Positions 1-11,305 of a stretch of DNA of 64,000 nt are shown here, one piece after another. Below the pieces are notes generated by a model. It worked only from the letters and a program-made list of their open reading frames with translations, did not search any database and was not told the origin of the DNA. The stretch spans positions 88,774,762 to 88,838,761 of the forward strand of contig CM060694.1 in the NCBI GenBank assembly GCA_030686995.1, given 5' to 3'. The position numbers were made by a program, and so were the translations under genes. How positions within the stretch are numbered: position 1 is the first letter of the stretch; the number at the start of each line of letters is the position of its first letter. This DNA comes from Artemisia argyi. Lineage: Eukaryota; Streptophyta; Magnoliopsida; Asterales; Asteraceae.

Positions 1-20
1 TATATATATATATATATATA
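1..20. repeat. TA microsatellite
   Basis: The window opens with a pure (TA)10 tract. It lies inside the truncated copia element A and has no visible function. Confidence 0.9.
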
Positions 21-912
21 CATGTCTATCTTGTATCTATAGATGATTTACTTTGTCCCTCTCTATCTCATTGCACTTATATCATAAATATCTACCATCT
101 CTCTTCCATATCTTTAGTTGCCATTAGAGATGATTATATGTGACAATGGGCTTAATTGATTCTCTTGAGTATGATAAGTTTTCATTTCAAATCCTTCACT
201 TGCAATTTCTTGATTATCAATATCAAAACATCATGTTTAAAACCTCTCTCTTTGAATAAAAATCTTTCAAATATCTATATCATTCTTTTTAAACAATATG
301 TTTAACTATAAGCTACCATAACTTTATTTTAATCAAAATCAAGATTAAATTTTTTTTTCTCATGTTATGAAACAAAACTCAACTTATTTTACTGTAATAC
401 ACACTTGAATTTATTTCAAAACATTGTTGAATAAAACTAAAAACGTTTTGCTTAAAACATATTTGATTATCTCACATGTATCATACACTTCTGTGGAAAT
501 GACATTCACAATTTAATCAAATCGTTTCATGAGAATCATGGTTTGCCCATATGAATCTTGTTTGTAACAAGTCTTAAAGTCCATATATTCATATCTTCCT
601 ACTTGTTACTTGTAAGCAACTCTCTATATGTTTGCACTAGCCTACATGTTATCATCTTCATATAGTTGCATATTTAACTAATTTGCTTTATTGGTTCCTT
701 AGTTGCATATCTTAATTGATAAATTGGTAGATAGCATGATTATTAGAAATTAATTGTCTGATTTAATTATTTCTATATCACTCTCTACATTCATGAATAG
801 TATGCCCTATATTGCCTCAAAGAGTTGAACTTACTTGAATCCAAATCCAAAAACACAACCTTTTTGAAAAATTTCTGCCAAAAACCCATTTCTGGCATTC
901 TGGGAATCACCA

Positions 913-976
913 GATGGGCGGCCCCCTTAATTATATAAGGCGGCCCCCTTAATTTTAAGGGGACCGGCCATCTGAT
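913..976. promoter_or_regulatory. GC-rich hairpin array upstream of 3' ORF copy A
   Basis: In otherwise A+T-rich DNA there are repeated blocks GGCGGCCCCCTTAATT and the complementary TTAAGGGGACCGGCC. They are enclosed by an outer inverted repeat, CAGATGG at the left and CCATCTG at the right. The same array stands upstream of the other two 3' ORF copies and in both copia LTR promoters. It could be a promoter element or an RNA/DNA hairpin; the sequence alone does not decide. Confidence 0.6.
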
Positions 977-1103
977 GGTCGGGGATACTGTTTTCTTTAT
1001 CACTTTTTGACCCATTTCACCATATACTTCCCAAAATTCACAAACATATTTTGTCCCATACTATCCCTCAAAATTTACCTTCGTAAACCACATTTCTCAT
1101 ACA

Positions 1104-1114
1104 CTATAAATACC
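1104..1114 (+). promoter_or_regulatory. TATA box for 3' ORF copy A
   Basis: CTATAAATACC matches the LTR TATA box at 2955-2965 exactly (same 11 bases). It lies about 130 bp after the GC-rich array and 34 bp before the ATG at 1148. That spacing suits a short leader and favours 1148 over the ATG at 1130. Confidence 0.55.
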
Positions 1115-1147
1115 CTCTTCCCATCATTAATGCCATCACACCCAAAC

Positions 1148-2095
1148 ATGTCATCTCCCAACAACCAAACACCAAAGATTTCAAGAACTGCAAGGATCTC
1201 CGTTAAACCCGTTTGGAGGAGGAAACTTGATTCTTGTCATAACTCAAGTGATGTTGTTCCAAGTCAACCAACAACTAAACCTCAAACCCACACTAATGAC
1301 TCATCTCACAACCTATCATCCACTCATGCCTTCATTAATGCTTCTTCTTATGATGAGCATGCTCAATCCCAAAATAACAATCCCAATCTCTCAATCAATA
1401 CTTCACATGTTGCTCATTCAACAAAAACATCACCCATTCATGAAGAACCTCTTCCACCCATTTCATGTTTTCATGACTACCCAAGCTCAACCATGTCTCC
1501 ACCACCAAGAGTACCACCACCACATCCTACAACTTTACATGCCATTCCTATGTTGCATGTTCAAACCTTCACCCAAGACAACTATCATGTTCCACCACCA
1601 TCACCTTCCTCATAACACTTGAAGTTCGTTGAGGAGCTAAAAGAGGCTCATGAGCTTAGTGCTCTTTTAGCATTACATCTTGCTCAACGCAATTTGGATC
1701 CACCCCAATCAAGCTCACCATCATCACCACACAACATCAACCAAATTGAGAAGCATGTTAACAATTGCCCTTGTTGCATCTTCCTTCAACAACAAACCAT
1801 TGCATTGAATGAGCACTTCACTTGGATTGAGTATCTTCTTACTAGATCTCAACAAACATCATCACTTGAACAACATCAAAACCCTCAAACAACAAACCAT
1901 CATCAAACCCACCACCTACAAGCTCCACATCTCCAATCTCACCAACATCCATGCAACCAAAAGTTTATCTCCACTAAACCACCAAGCATTTTATATGCTT
2001 ATGATTCTCTTTTTCAAATAAAACTCCTCAACCATTTTGGGATTCAAGAAAGTTTGGTGACACTCCTTGTTGGCACATTAGGATGTTCTACTTAG
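1148..2095 (+). pseudogene. Copia 3' ORF, copy A (one in-frame stop)
   Basis: This is an ORF of unknown function between copia pol and the 3' LTR. One reading frame runs from ATG 1148 to the stop at 2093-2095, broken only by a TAA at 1613-1615. The start was chosen because MSSPN here matches MTSPN of copy B. The N-terminus is basic (KPVWRRK), and the middle is rich in Pro, His, Ser and Thr with the motif SPPPRVPPP. The C-terminal third has HLAQRNL, then a His/Cys cluster (H-x4-C-x-C-C) followed by a helical-looking segment ending WIEYLLTR. I see no signal peptide or membrane segment, so an envelope role is not supported. A TATA box and GC-rich array precede it. Confidence 0.6.
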
Positions 2096-2308
2096 TTTAG
2101 TACACTATCTTTATGGACTTTGTAAAAATGATTATGGGTTGACATAATCATTTTCTATTTATGAATGATTTAATATATGTTTCTAATTATCTTTTGCCAT
2201 GCTTATTATTAGTTGGTATTATGTTATATGTGTTTGCTTGTGCCATGCTTGTGCTTCTAATATTTTTCTTGCAAGAATTCCATTACTCGAACCCTTGGTG
2301 CCCTCAAA
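2096..2308 (+). other. 3' untranslated stretch of copia element A
   Basis: A+T-rich sequence between the 3' ORF stop and the first polypurine tract. It includes a short inverted repeat, AATGATTATG and CATAATCATT near 2126-2153, that could form a hairpin. No coding is seen. Confidence 0.4.
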
Positions 2309-2474
2309 CGAGGGGGAGCATACATCAAGGGGGAGCTTCCTTCTTATTGGCTTAAACCTTTTTTATTTTACAAAAAAGGGGGAGAAGTGAATATAAACTC
2401 ACTAAATACTTGTCTAAAAATTAATTTTTGTATTTAATGAGTTTAGGTTTTGTAATCATCAAAAAGGGGGAGAT
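2309..2474 (+). promoter_or_regulatory. Four successive polypurine tracts before the copia LTR
   Basis: Purine blocks ending in GGGGGAG occur at about 2310-2318, 2326-2335, 2372-2386 and 2461-2474. The last one, AAAAAGGGGGAGATT, abuts the LTR and is the expected primer site for plus-strand DNA synthesis. Multiple polypurine tracts are known for SIRE-type elements. The same series recurs at 19831-19975. Confidence 0.7.
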
Positions 2475-2852
2475 TGTTGATATAAATAAATGACTATAAA
2501 CGTTATTCATATCTTTCGATATCTCTATGTTTTGATAATCACAAAACGAAAACACATCAAACCAAAGATCATGACGTAAACAAGTATTTAGTAGTAAATA
2601 ATCATTTTCACCATCTAATCACTTAAGGTATGAATAAACATAGTGTTTAATGCATTATAAGATCAAAGGGATATTATTACAAAGTTTATTTTAATATATA
2701 AACTTATTATATATTTTTGAAAAACACTTTTGGTAATAAAGAAAAATGTTTTAATCATACTAAATATATGATTTCAAATTTTTAACCAAAATCAGTTAGT
2801 TTTTCACCAAATAAACTTTCCCCACTAAAAGACAAGTTTTCTGGCCGTTACA

Positions 2853-2965
2853 GTTGGGCGACCCCCTTAATTATAAGGGGCGGTCCCCTTAATTTTAAGT
2901 GGGCCGGCCTTGATTTAAGGGAGCCGGCCACGCTCCTCTGTCAGAACTTGTTGCCTATAAATACC
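2853..2965 (+). promoter_or_regulatory. Copia LTR promoter: GC-rich array plus TATA box
   Basis: GGGCGACCCCCTTAATTATA and related blocks, with a GGCCGGCC palindrome at 2902-2909, end about 23 bp before CTATAAATACC at 2955-2965. Position in mid-LTR and the TATA box support a pol II promoter. The array is shared with the 3' ORF upstream regions. Confidence 0.65.
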
Positions 2966-3300
2966 ACCTTAAATCTAGAATTTTTTTTTACCTTTTTGCA
3001 CTAGAAACTTTCTGATTAAAATCTCCATTTCAATTTTAAAAATCCTTTGATCATATAATGTATAAGCCTTTGTTTCCAAGTGATCCAAAGCCTCATTCAT
3101 TCAAGTGCAAAGAGAAGAATACTTCTATTCATCAAGACTAGGAGTATTACAACTTAGTATCATCTTGCTATCTAAGTTGCTTGTTTATTTCATCTTGTAT
3201 ATCATTCATTCTTTGGTGAATATAGTGTATACATTGGTTAGTTAGATTTAGATATAGGATCTAGATTTATTGAAGGTGTGAAGTAGCACTAGAAGTGAAG

Positions 3301-3382
3301 AAGTAGTGGTGAATAGGATTGGTGATAGAAGAGATAAGTAGTGGTGAATAGGATTGGTGATAGAAGAAATAAGTAGTGGTAG
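3301..3382 (+). repeat. 35-bp tandem repeat in the copia LTR
   Basis: Two full units and the start of a third, each beginning AAGTAGTGGTGAATAGGATT. They lie in a G/A-rich transcribed part of the LTR made of many GAAGT/GTAGT words. This looks like replication slippage. Confidence 0.85.
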
Positions 3383-4294
3383 TATATTGAAGTGGAGATA
3401 GTTGCGAAGACAAAGAAGTTGAAGCTTTGAAGTTGAGAAGACCTTGAAGCCTAGAAGTTTTGAAGTAGTATATATTTTGGAGTAGTGGTTAGGACTTAGT
3501 AGTGAAGGTGTAAAGAAACAAGTGGCGTGAAGAAAAAGGGTTAGCGAAGTAGAAAGTTGTGAAGAAGCTAGGAGTGAAGTAGAAAGGTGTAAGGAAGAAT
3601 TGGTGTGACGTAGATTGGTGTGAAGAAGTCGTGTAGAAGTTGTGATTGTGTTGTGAAAAAGTTGTGGTGTGTAATTTGGTGTGTAAGGTTTTCTCCGCCA
3701 TAAGGGAGGCTTTTGATCTAGTGAAGAAAAACTCTCGAGTAGGTGACTCGGGGAGTGGAGTAGGGCAAGGAAGGTGTCCTTGTAGCTGAACCACTATAAA
3801 TCATTTGTCTCTCGGTTTGATCTTTCCATCTCTCACTTTTTGATTACTTACTTACTAGCATTCCATACATAATTATTATTGCTTGTGTTGTGCACATATT
3901 GATTTCACATAAAGATCAAACTAAAATTCATTCATAACATTAATCTTTCAAGAACAAACCAAGTACACAAACTTATATTAAAACACTTATACATATACAT
4001 ATGCTTATATATATGATATATGAAATTATAAATTCTTTCCCAACATTAAACATAAGTAGTGTTTATACAAAATCGTAAATACACTAGTATCGACACTTTC
4101 GCATTAAAGAGTTTTGAAATTGTACATTATACATAAGTAGTGTTTATACAAAATCGTAAATAAACTTGTATCTATATTTTTTGCATTAAAGAGTTTTGAA
4201 ATTTTCATCTAAACTTTTGAAGCTAACTTTTACAAAACAAATATAACGAAAAAGACGTAAAAATATTCAACCCCCTCTTCTAGTTTTCCACAAA

Positions 4295-5213
4295 AATAAA
4301 TTTGAAAATTATGTGAAATCAATAGATCAAGATCTTTGGCACATCATTTCAATTGGTGATCTTCAAACAAAAACAGATTTTGAAAATCAATACAATTACC
4401 CCCCAAACAAATATTGATAAAAATACTAAAGCCAAACTAATGATTTATAAAACTCTACCAAGAGTTGAATACGAAAGAGTATTCTTTTGTAAAATGGCTA
4501 ATGATATTTGGAAATGTCTTTTAAACTTTCACCAAGGGAAATGTCGAGCCAAAGATGATAAACTTGATGTTGCACAAGAAGTTCTAGAAAATTTAATAGA
4601 CAAACATTTAGTTAAAGTAAATACAAGTACTACTAGTTCAAATATGGTCATTGAAGGTATCAATGACGAAGAATACATGAGCAAAATCCGAAGAAAGATT
4701 ATAAATGAAACATGGAGCGACATGGACGGTGAAGAGGATCATTATATAGCATGTGAAGATTGTGAAGCATATAAAGCCACAAATGAGGTACAATCCGAAA
4801 CCAAACATTTTTGCTATGATCAATTCATATTAGCGTTTTCAAAATTAGAAAACAACTTCAAACATTTTTGCAACATAGACTCAAAAATCACGTTTAAAAA
4901 TGAATCTTCAACATCTGCTGAAGAAAATTTTGAAAAAGAAATAACTTTAGAAGATAAAATGTCTAGACTTGAAAGTAATATTGAAATTAATCTTGAATGT
5001 AAAAATTGTCAAGATTTCAAACTAAAAATTAGAAAGGAAAATGAAAAAGCAAAAATATTAGCTAAATTTGAAAATAGTTCCAAATCTCTAATATACTTAC
5101 TTAATATTCAAAAGGCTTTTGATGACAAAACCGGCTTAGAATTTAATGCTAATGATCCTTCGACAAATAAATCAAAGCAAATAAAGTTTGTAAAACCTAG
5201 TAGAGAAATTTAG
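4295..5213 (+). pseudogene. Copia gag remnant of element B (UBN2-type)
   Basis: An open stretch of 286 codons (4353-5213) keeps the copia gag signature: AKLMIYKTLPRVEYERVF, then MANDIWKCLLNFHQGK. These match the usual helical gag core in which a (T/M)A-x-x-IWxxL segment follows an EEY/EF segment. The start of gag (FENYVKSIDQDLWHIISIGD) lies in another frame at about 4301-4360, so a frameshift occurs near 4360-4400. Gag begins directly after the LTR with no primer-binding site, so the usual leader is deleted. The C-terminal half is acidic and Lys-rich with two Cys pairs (CEDCEAYK, CKNCQDFK). No zinc knuckle or protease follows. Confidence 0.75.
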
Positions 5214-5220
5214 AAAATTA

Positions 5221-5816
5221 CTCTAGTTATAATATTGTTTATCTCTTGAGACAAGAAAGCCATTATCATTGTGTGAAAACATATTGATAAGGAATTCTTG
5301 CACTTGTTATCAACATCTATATCATATGCATTTTAAATGCAAATGGTTGTTGTAACTAACCATCCAGGACCCATGAGATTTTGGGTACCAAGTTGTTTTG
5401 CATGTTAGGTGTCAAAATCACGAGGATGGCACACTTTCATATACGTGAAGCTTGGCGAACTATTAAGACATGCATTTAAACTTTCACGTAATTATGCTTC
5501 AAGAACTTGCTTGCGATACTATGGTGTAGTCTTGTTATGAGAATTCTATTGCTTTCTCTCTACGGTCTTCTTGGAAATTCATTGTTTCTCCATTTCACAA
5601 ACTCGTAAGTCTTATTGAGTTAAATCAATTAAAGACGCAAGGTACGTTTCCTTTTTTAAATTATAACTCAAACTTCCATAACTGTTAATTATATGTCCTT
5701 GTGATGATATTGTTAATTGTATAACTAACACTGCGGATATATTCACTAAACCCCTTAAGCATGAACTATTTAACCACTTGCATTTAGGATTAGGAATGAT
5801 GGAGCAAATTGACTAA
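5221..5816 (+). pseudogene. Copia pol remnants ending in the RNase H tail
   Basis: Most of pol is deleted. Around 5368-5396 the translation GPMRFWVPS resembles the short linker after the copia gag knuckle. At 5700-5816 the C-terminus of copia RNase H is clear: CDDIVNCITNTADIFTKPL, then KHELFNHLHLGLGMMEQID and a stop at 5814. ADIFTKPL is a hallmark of the end of copia polyproteins. The loss of protease, integrase and RT makes B non-autonomous. Confidence 0.8.
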
Positions 5817-6540
5817 ATTCTATTGTATTTTCACAAATTACTTATTGCATAAAATTGTTTTCTTTTCTTTGTTTTTGAGTCTAGGAATCTACTTCACACA
5901 AAAATTGAAGATTGAGAATTCTACATTGCATAAACAATTTTATAAAACCCAATCTATTCTATCTAAACAATTCTCACTTTTAGGAAACACATGAAAATCT
6001 TTTCTTTTATTTCTCGCATTGTTGAATAATGCTAAAAACGTTTTCCTTTAAATCATGCATTAAATTTCACATGTAATTGTCAAAATATATAATCTAATAT
6101 ATATCTTTGACATTCATGGGTTAAGCAAATTGAATCAAGGAGAATTTGGATTGCTTCTTAGGATATCTTCATATTTGCATTAGGAGTCGAAGCAATCGTA
6201 TCTTCACATTTGTTGCATATAGGCACACACTAGAACAAAGTCAAGAATCACTTTTTTCACATTTGTTCCATCACTAGCTTCACACTCACTAGTTGCCTTT
6301 GCCCTTACACTAGTTAGTTGTCTTAGGAAATATGACTTGCTTATTTGTTCTTTTACATTATTGTCTTTGCATGAAATTATATTATATGCTTATTTTCCTA
6401 CATACATACTTTCCATGCATACCTCATTAAGATAATACATGCTTAGTTGCCTAAAGAGATCAACTTGCCCAAAACCAAACCTCAAAACAAACATCTTTCT
6501 GGAAGAATTTCTGCCTTAAACCCATTTTATGGCAATCTAG
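5817..6540 (+). other. Non-coding region between pol tail and 3' ORF of element B
   Basis: A+T-rich sequence with no coding I can support. Part of it (about 6020-6085) is similar to 423-480 of element A, and the last ~70 bases resemble the sequence ahead of the GC-rich array at 913. Confidence 0.5.
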
Positions 6541-6548
6541 GAACCAGG

Positions 6549-6640
6549 CCCTGGGTGGCCCCCATAATTATAAAGGGCGGCCCCCTTAAAATTAAAGGGG
6601 TCGGCCATTAATTAAGGGGGTCGGCCACCTGAAAGGCGAG
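6549..6640. promoter_or_regulatory. GC-rich hairpin array upstream of 3' ORF copy B
   Basis: Blocks GGCCCCCATAATTATAAA, GGCGGCCCCCTTAAAATTA and two of the form GGGGTCGGCCA. The outer pair reads GGTGGCC at the left and GGCCACC at the right. This differs in sequence from the CAGATGG/CCATCTG pair of copies A and C but is still complementary. No clear TATA box follows in this copy. Confidence 0.55.
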
Positions 6641-6817
6641 GTTCCCTGTTTGCCTTCTGCTTTTTAGCTCATTTCACCCTATTTTGATTCTTCACTTCCT
6701 TAAATTCACAAACACATTTTGTCTAGCAAATCCTCTGCTTATTATCCTTCCATTAATACATAATCATCACACAAAAATACATCTCCTCATCACATATCCT
6801 TGCTCAACTCTTTCATC

Positions 6818-7519
6818 ATGACTTCTCCTAACAAACCAAAATCAAAATCCTCAAAGCTAGCAAGGATGACCGAAAAGCCCATTTGGCGAAAGAAACCAAG
6901 CCCTCGAAACAAATCCATCACAACAAGTGACTTTGGTAATCAATCAACACCTCCAAACACTTACTTTCCCAACTACACTCCAAACCCACAAGGACATTCC
7001 TTTGAATCACTTTACAAACCTTACAACATTGGCCAAACATCCAACTTCATCCCAAATCACACATCTCAACTTCCATCCAACTACAATGATCCATATCACT
7101 TTGGTCAATCATCAAACTACACCTCCAATAACTTCACTACCAACTACACAACCCCAATTCATCCACCTCCACCAAATGATTCACTCCACATCACCACGGA
7201 AAAGCAAAAAATCCGTGAAGAAATCAACCAAATTCGTGATCTTAATACTATGCATCTTGCACAACGCAACTTGCACAAAACTCCCTCCTCTCCATACTCA
7301 AATTGCCTACCTCACTCTCTAAACTTGGATCAAGTCATCAACCACACCCACTATTGTACTTGTTGCTACTTTCTCCAAAAACAAATCCTTGACCTAAGTG
7401 AAGATATCTCGTGGATCAAACATCTCCTCACTCGTCCTAATCCAATACCTCCACTAATTCGGTACAACATACCTAGATCCACTCCTTCTGCTCCACATCC
7501 CTCACCATCATACCACTAA
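6818..7519 (+). CDS. Copia 3' ORF, copy B (intact, unknown function)
   Basis: An uninterrupted ORF of 233 codons in the same place as copy A, downstream of the RNase H stop. Start ATG 6818 gives MTSPNKPKSKSSKL, with a basic stretch KPIWRKKPSPRNK near residues 24-36. The middle is rich in Asn, Pro, Thr and Tyr (low complexity). The C-terminal part carries HLAQRNL, then H-T-H-Y-C-T-C-C-Y-F-L-Q, then an amphipathic segment ending WIKHLLTR. The pattern H-x3-C-x-C-C is shared by the three copies and might bind a metal or form disulphides. I see no signal peptide or transmembrane helix. Retention of an open frame in one copy while gag and pol are broken is notable. Confidence 0.6.
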   Translation: MTSPNKPKSKSSKLARMTEKPIWRKKPSPRNKSITTSDFGNQSTPPNTYFPNYTPNPQGHSFESLYKPYNIGQTSNFIPNHTSQLPSNYNDPYHFGQSSNYTSNNFTTNYTTPIHPPPPNDSLHITTEKQKIREEINQIRDLNTMHLAQRNLHKTPSSPYSNCLPHSLNLDQVINHTHYCTCCYFLQKQILDLSEDISWIKHLLTRPNPIPPLIRYNIPRSTPSAPHPSPSYH

Positions 7520-7822
7520 AATCCAATCACCATGCTTTCATCTCCAAATAAAATCATCACAAACTTTTGTACCCCATGCAAGTTCAAGAGACCTCGAGTC
7601 GGCAACTTAGTATTGTCTTATGTAGTTTGCTAGAAAAGCATATATACATACATATATATGCCTATGTACTAATGATTATGTTATCAACATAATCTACATT
7701 AATAATCAATGAATGTTTCTTGCATCGTATTATTGTTACTTACTTTGCTAGTATGCATGAATCTCTCTTTTGTTTAGATACATGTTTGCATGTTTAATAA
7801 AAGATTATATATGAATCAATTG
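7520..7822 (+). other. 3' flank of 3' ORF copy B
   Basis: A+T-rich trailing sequence with an AATAAAAG poly(A)-signal-like word at 7797. It ends at the CTTTT target duplication (7823-7827) of element E and originally continued at 18343. Confidence 0.4.
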
Positions 7823-8644
7823 CTTTTTGATTGGCTCCAAACGGTCAACCAAAATCAACCACGTATGTGGTCAACAAGGTCAGACTGCCTGGTGCCAATG
7901 CTCTGTGGAATACAGTGTTTCCCCGGGTCGTTATGTCCCGACGAGGTGTGATGGTATCAAAACGGGTTTGTGATCGGGTGGATTTAGACGGAAAAGGGGT
8001 GATAAGGGTTTGAATGATTACGCTAAAGAAATACAAATGAGAATGACTAAAACGAACAATATTCACAAATACGTAAAACCCAATAACCTAAAACGCGAAA
8101 TCGCAAATAATGTACGAAAAATTAATTTAAACGCAACTAAAATACGAATTCAAACAAGGAATAAAAATTAAAACTTAAAAACTATTTAAAATTCTACGAG
8201 AAACATGATAGGGAAAAATGGGAAATCCTAAAACGCAATTTAAAACAAAAACGTGACGTTTATTAAAAATAAACGTCAATGTGCAAATTAAAACGTGAAT
8301 TTTAAGCTACAAAAGTCTTACGGGTTCACAATTGATTTTTCTACATTCCTAATGTCAAAAGAAAATTTTGGAAAAAAGAGAAAATATTTTTTTGGCTTTT
8401 ATATTTTTTTTTATTACGAATTAATTACTAAATAAACTAAATAAAAAGATAAAAAAAAAAATACTAAAACTTATTTAAAAATTTTGAAATTTCTTTGGGA
8501 ACTAAATAAAGCAAAAACTAATCTGGGAAAAATAAAAATAGGAGGGGGAAACCTAAATAAGCAATCTAAAAACCGATTATGTTAATAAGCAAATAGTCCT
8601 AATACTATATTAAATGTTACTCCAAAACAAACTACAACAAGCTA

Positions 8645-8733
8645 GCCTAGCACAGATGGTTATGGAATTGGTTGTGTATCTGAGGTGACTGAGAGGTACC
8701 AGGTTTGAATCCTGGCAACCATTTTTTTTTTTT
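8645..8733 (+). ncRNA. tRNA-like / SINE-like pol III unit in E LTR, copy 1
   Basis: TAGCACAGATGG (8648-8659) resembles a pol III A box, and GGTTTGAATCC (8702-8712) is a B box with one C-to-T change. A T-stem CCAGG/CCTGG brackets the B box. A run of 12 T (8722-8733) would terminate pol III. I cannot fold a full cloverleaf, so this is a tRNA-derived relic rather than a tRNA gene. It reads opposite to the retroelement. Confidence 0.5.
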
Positions 8734-10548
8734 GCAAAACTATTATTTTTTTTTCTTTTTGCAAATCTGTTCAACAGCTAACAACAAGCAATTTTTTGTG
8801 AAGAAATTATTTATGAAAAGCTTTAACAAAGCTTGTGCAAACTCAAGATTCAAACAGATTCATGGTTATGTTTCAATTGAGAATTTGTAATGAAACTTCT
8901 AGCCAAATAAGCCCGTGAGCATAAACCAAAAGCTAGCACAAACAAACATAATCACAGCAGGTTCAAACAAACTAATAACATTCATCCACAAACTAAGATT
9001 CAACAGGAGCATAGATCAAACAAGCTCGATTCACAACTGATGTAAAATACTAGTCCAAACAGCCCACGAGGGGTAACTTGGGAGGGCAAAAACAAACTAG
9101 CAAACAAGCATGAAAGGGTGAACAAGTGATTGATTTAACAACACAGTACTAAAGGCTTTTCAAAACAACAAGAATCAAGCAAATTGCTCAAGGATTGACC
9201 AAGATATGGGCAATGGAAGATGAGTCAGTAGCCACAAAATTAGGGGTGTTGCAGCAGGCCATAAGGGGCTTTAATAAACCAACAACAACAAGATAAACTA
9301 GCAACAATAGGAAACAACAAACAAGAAGCAAACAAGAGATCAACAAATTCAGATGATGAAAAACAAGAACAAGAGCAAGTAGCAGCAGCAGATAAGAAAA
9401 ATAAGCCAAAAAAAGGCTAAAAAACAAGCTACCTAATAAGCAATTCAGGCCAAACGCTATTTGCACCCAACAAGTTAACCTAGCAGGGATTCCAAAACAC
9501 TAAGAGTCAAGCCTAGAGGTCAAATATTGACCAAGTTGTGGTTACTTGAAAAACGGGTCAAAAGGTGCTACTGGGTGCAGGGCAGTCAAATGTTCAGATG
9601 GGGTACTTTAGGGGCTATAATAAGCTACTTAAAAAATCCTAAAAATAAAATAAAAAAACGTGCTTGTTCATAAGCTAGCAAAGAAGCTATAAACTAAATT
9701 CCAGGTCCTAAATCCTAAGGATAAAGAAATTAAAATTAGTGATCAAAGGGAGGTTTTGGGCTGTGGCACCTAATGTAGCAGGGGTGAAAGTGGGTTGCTT
9801 TGACTTATGTAGCTTCCAATACCAGATACTACCCTTGATTTACCAACTATTATAAGTTTGTTAAGCTATTAAAATAATCAAAAACTATAATGCTCTACAA
9901 TTTCCTACTTAGGCTATCCTAAAACCTCAAATCCAACCAACTGATGCACAACCAAAAAAACTACTCAAATCTATTTGAAATTATCTAAAAATAACTAATA
10001 ATGACAGATTCAATGCTAATTGAAATTAAAATATGGACCTAGAGAAGTTTGACCACCAAAAGTCAGCTTGTACCAAACACTACTAATCCTACTGTTTTTA
10101 GTTTTTTATAGGTTTTAAGTGAAATTAAGCTATCCAAATGATGTAAACTGATTAACTACACTATATTATTTATTTAAAAGCTAAAGTGACAGAAGAGAAA
10201 GTACTAATTAAGCTATAACTACATTGTACTAATTTGAGCTAAAATATGCAATAACAAGCAAATAACAGATTAGGCTAATGAAAACACTAAAACAAGCAAT
10301 AATCAAACAGAAATAAACACTAGTATACACAGAATGAGGTACTAATGAGCATGAGTTAAAGAATAAGCAGTTGCAATAAGCAGTTCCAAGTAAACAGATG
10401 CTACATTAATAAAAAAGATTTAAACTTTTATTGAATTTCAAGAAAAGAGTACACAAACTGAGATTAGAAGCTACCAATACTTTAAAATTAAACTACAACT
10501 ACTTCCACTCTAAATTACCTACTTCCTTTGAAAGGCTTACAATTCTCT

Positions 10549-10559
10549 CTATTTATACT
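10549..10559 (-). promoter_or_regulatory. TATA box of E 3' LTR
   Basis: Minus-strand TATAAATAGAG is the best pol II TATA match in the LTR. In the minus orientation, the CAAGGACC repeat block lies upstream. The equivalent in the other LTR is at about 17410-17420. Confidence 0.5.
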
Positions 10560-10983
10560 AAAAATAAAACTAGCGTTTCCTCCTCTCTCTCTTTGTGCTT
10601 CCTCTCTTTCCTTCTTCCCTTTGAGGCCATTGGATGGGTAGAATTTGATCCTGGCCGTTTATGTAATTTTAGTGGGAAAACAGACTTTTGCAACTTGGGG
10701 CAGTTTTGCTTGTGGCAGGGGGAAAGTTTTGTTTCTTTGTGGTGGAAAGTGAGAATGGATAGGGGTGTTGAGTGTGGCAGGGGAGAGTTGTGATGATGGT
10801 GTTGGTACAGGGTGTTGCAGGCACGTGAAGAGTGAGGGAAATGGGGTGAGTTAGCTTTGACTAGGGGTCTGACCCAGGGATTATTATAAAACGGGATATG
10901 GGCCTTTGGATGGATTGGGCTTTTGGTTGTAAGGGTGGGCTTGGTTTGCAAGTGACATGGGATCCGTTTGGTTTGCTAGTAAA

Positions 10984-11305
10984 ACACCACAAGGACCACT
11001 TTTGTAATTACTAAAAATTTGAGGGGTTGAAACTGCCAACCTGCCAAAGTATTACAAGGACCAATTTTGTCATATTATAATTTCCACAAGGACCTTTGAT
11101 GTAATTTTCCATTTTTAAAACACCTAGTGACTATTTCTGCCAAATGTGAAAGTTGAGGGACCAAAATTGTAATTCTTTCAAACTTTCATTTCAAGGACCG
11201 TTTATGATAACTTGTGGTTTCCCAAGGACCATTATTGCAATTTTCTTCAAAAATATTTTACCATGGACTAACTTTGACAAGTTTTGAAAGTTGGAGGACT
11301 AAAAC
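10984..11305. repeat. Irregular CAAGGACC repeat block, E 3' LTR
   Basis: About eight spaced copies of (A/C)AAGGAC(C/T) followed by T-rich words such as TTTTGTAATT, interleaved with AACTGCCAA. The block sits upstream of the LTR TATA box in element orientation and is repeated at 17844-18165. It may be an enhancer-like array or decayed tandem repeat. Confidence 0.6.

Larger units (their letters stand above)
1..2474 (+). mobile_element. 3' internal part of copia element A, cut by the window edge
   Basis: This stretch holds, in order, A+T-rich non-coding sequence, a GC-rich hairpin array, a TATA box, a conserved 3' ORF, and a series of polypurine tracts running straight into an LTR at 2475. Positions about 423-480 resemble 6020-6085 of element B, which follows the RNase H stop there, so A is the same kind of element downstream of pol. 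No pol coding is recognisable in 1-790. The SIRE/Maximus-like assignment rests on the long LTR, repeated AAGGGGGAG tracts and an extra ORF after pol. These are known features of that lineage, but I have no alignment. Confidence 0.75.
2475..4292 (+). repeat. Copia LTR shared by elements A and B
   Basis: The LTR runs from TGTTGATATA just after the polypurine tract to TTTTCCACA (1,818 bp). Its ends, promoter and downstream block (CTCTCGAGTAGGTGACTC) match the LTR at 19976-21358, but overall similarity is only moderate with length changes, so the two are old or from different subfamilies. Sequence to the left is the 3' internal region of A and to the right is gag of B. One LTR therefore seems to serve two elements, as expected after recombination between LTRs. 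Confidence 0.75.

Noticed and set aside
1148..2095. Classical retroviral-type envelope gene
   Set aside because: Position fits an env-like ORF, but no signal peptide, transmembrane helix or fusion-peptide-like segment is visible in any of the three copies.
8645..8733. Functional tRNA gene
   Set aside because: Boxes and T-stem are present, but acceptor and anticodon stems cannot be formed convincingly.
10431..10793. 120-codon plus-strand ORF in E LTR and its antisense partner
   Set aside because: Lies in the LTR leader region; the equivalent frame in the other LTR is broken up, and there is no family signature.
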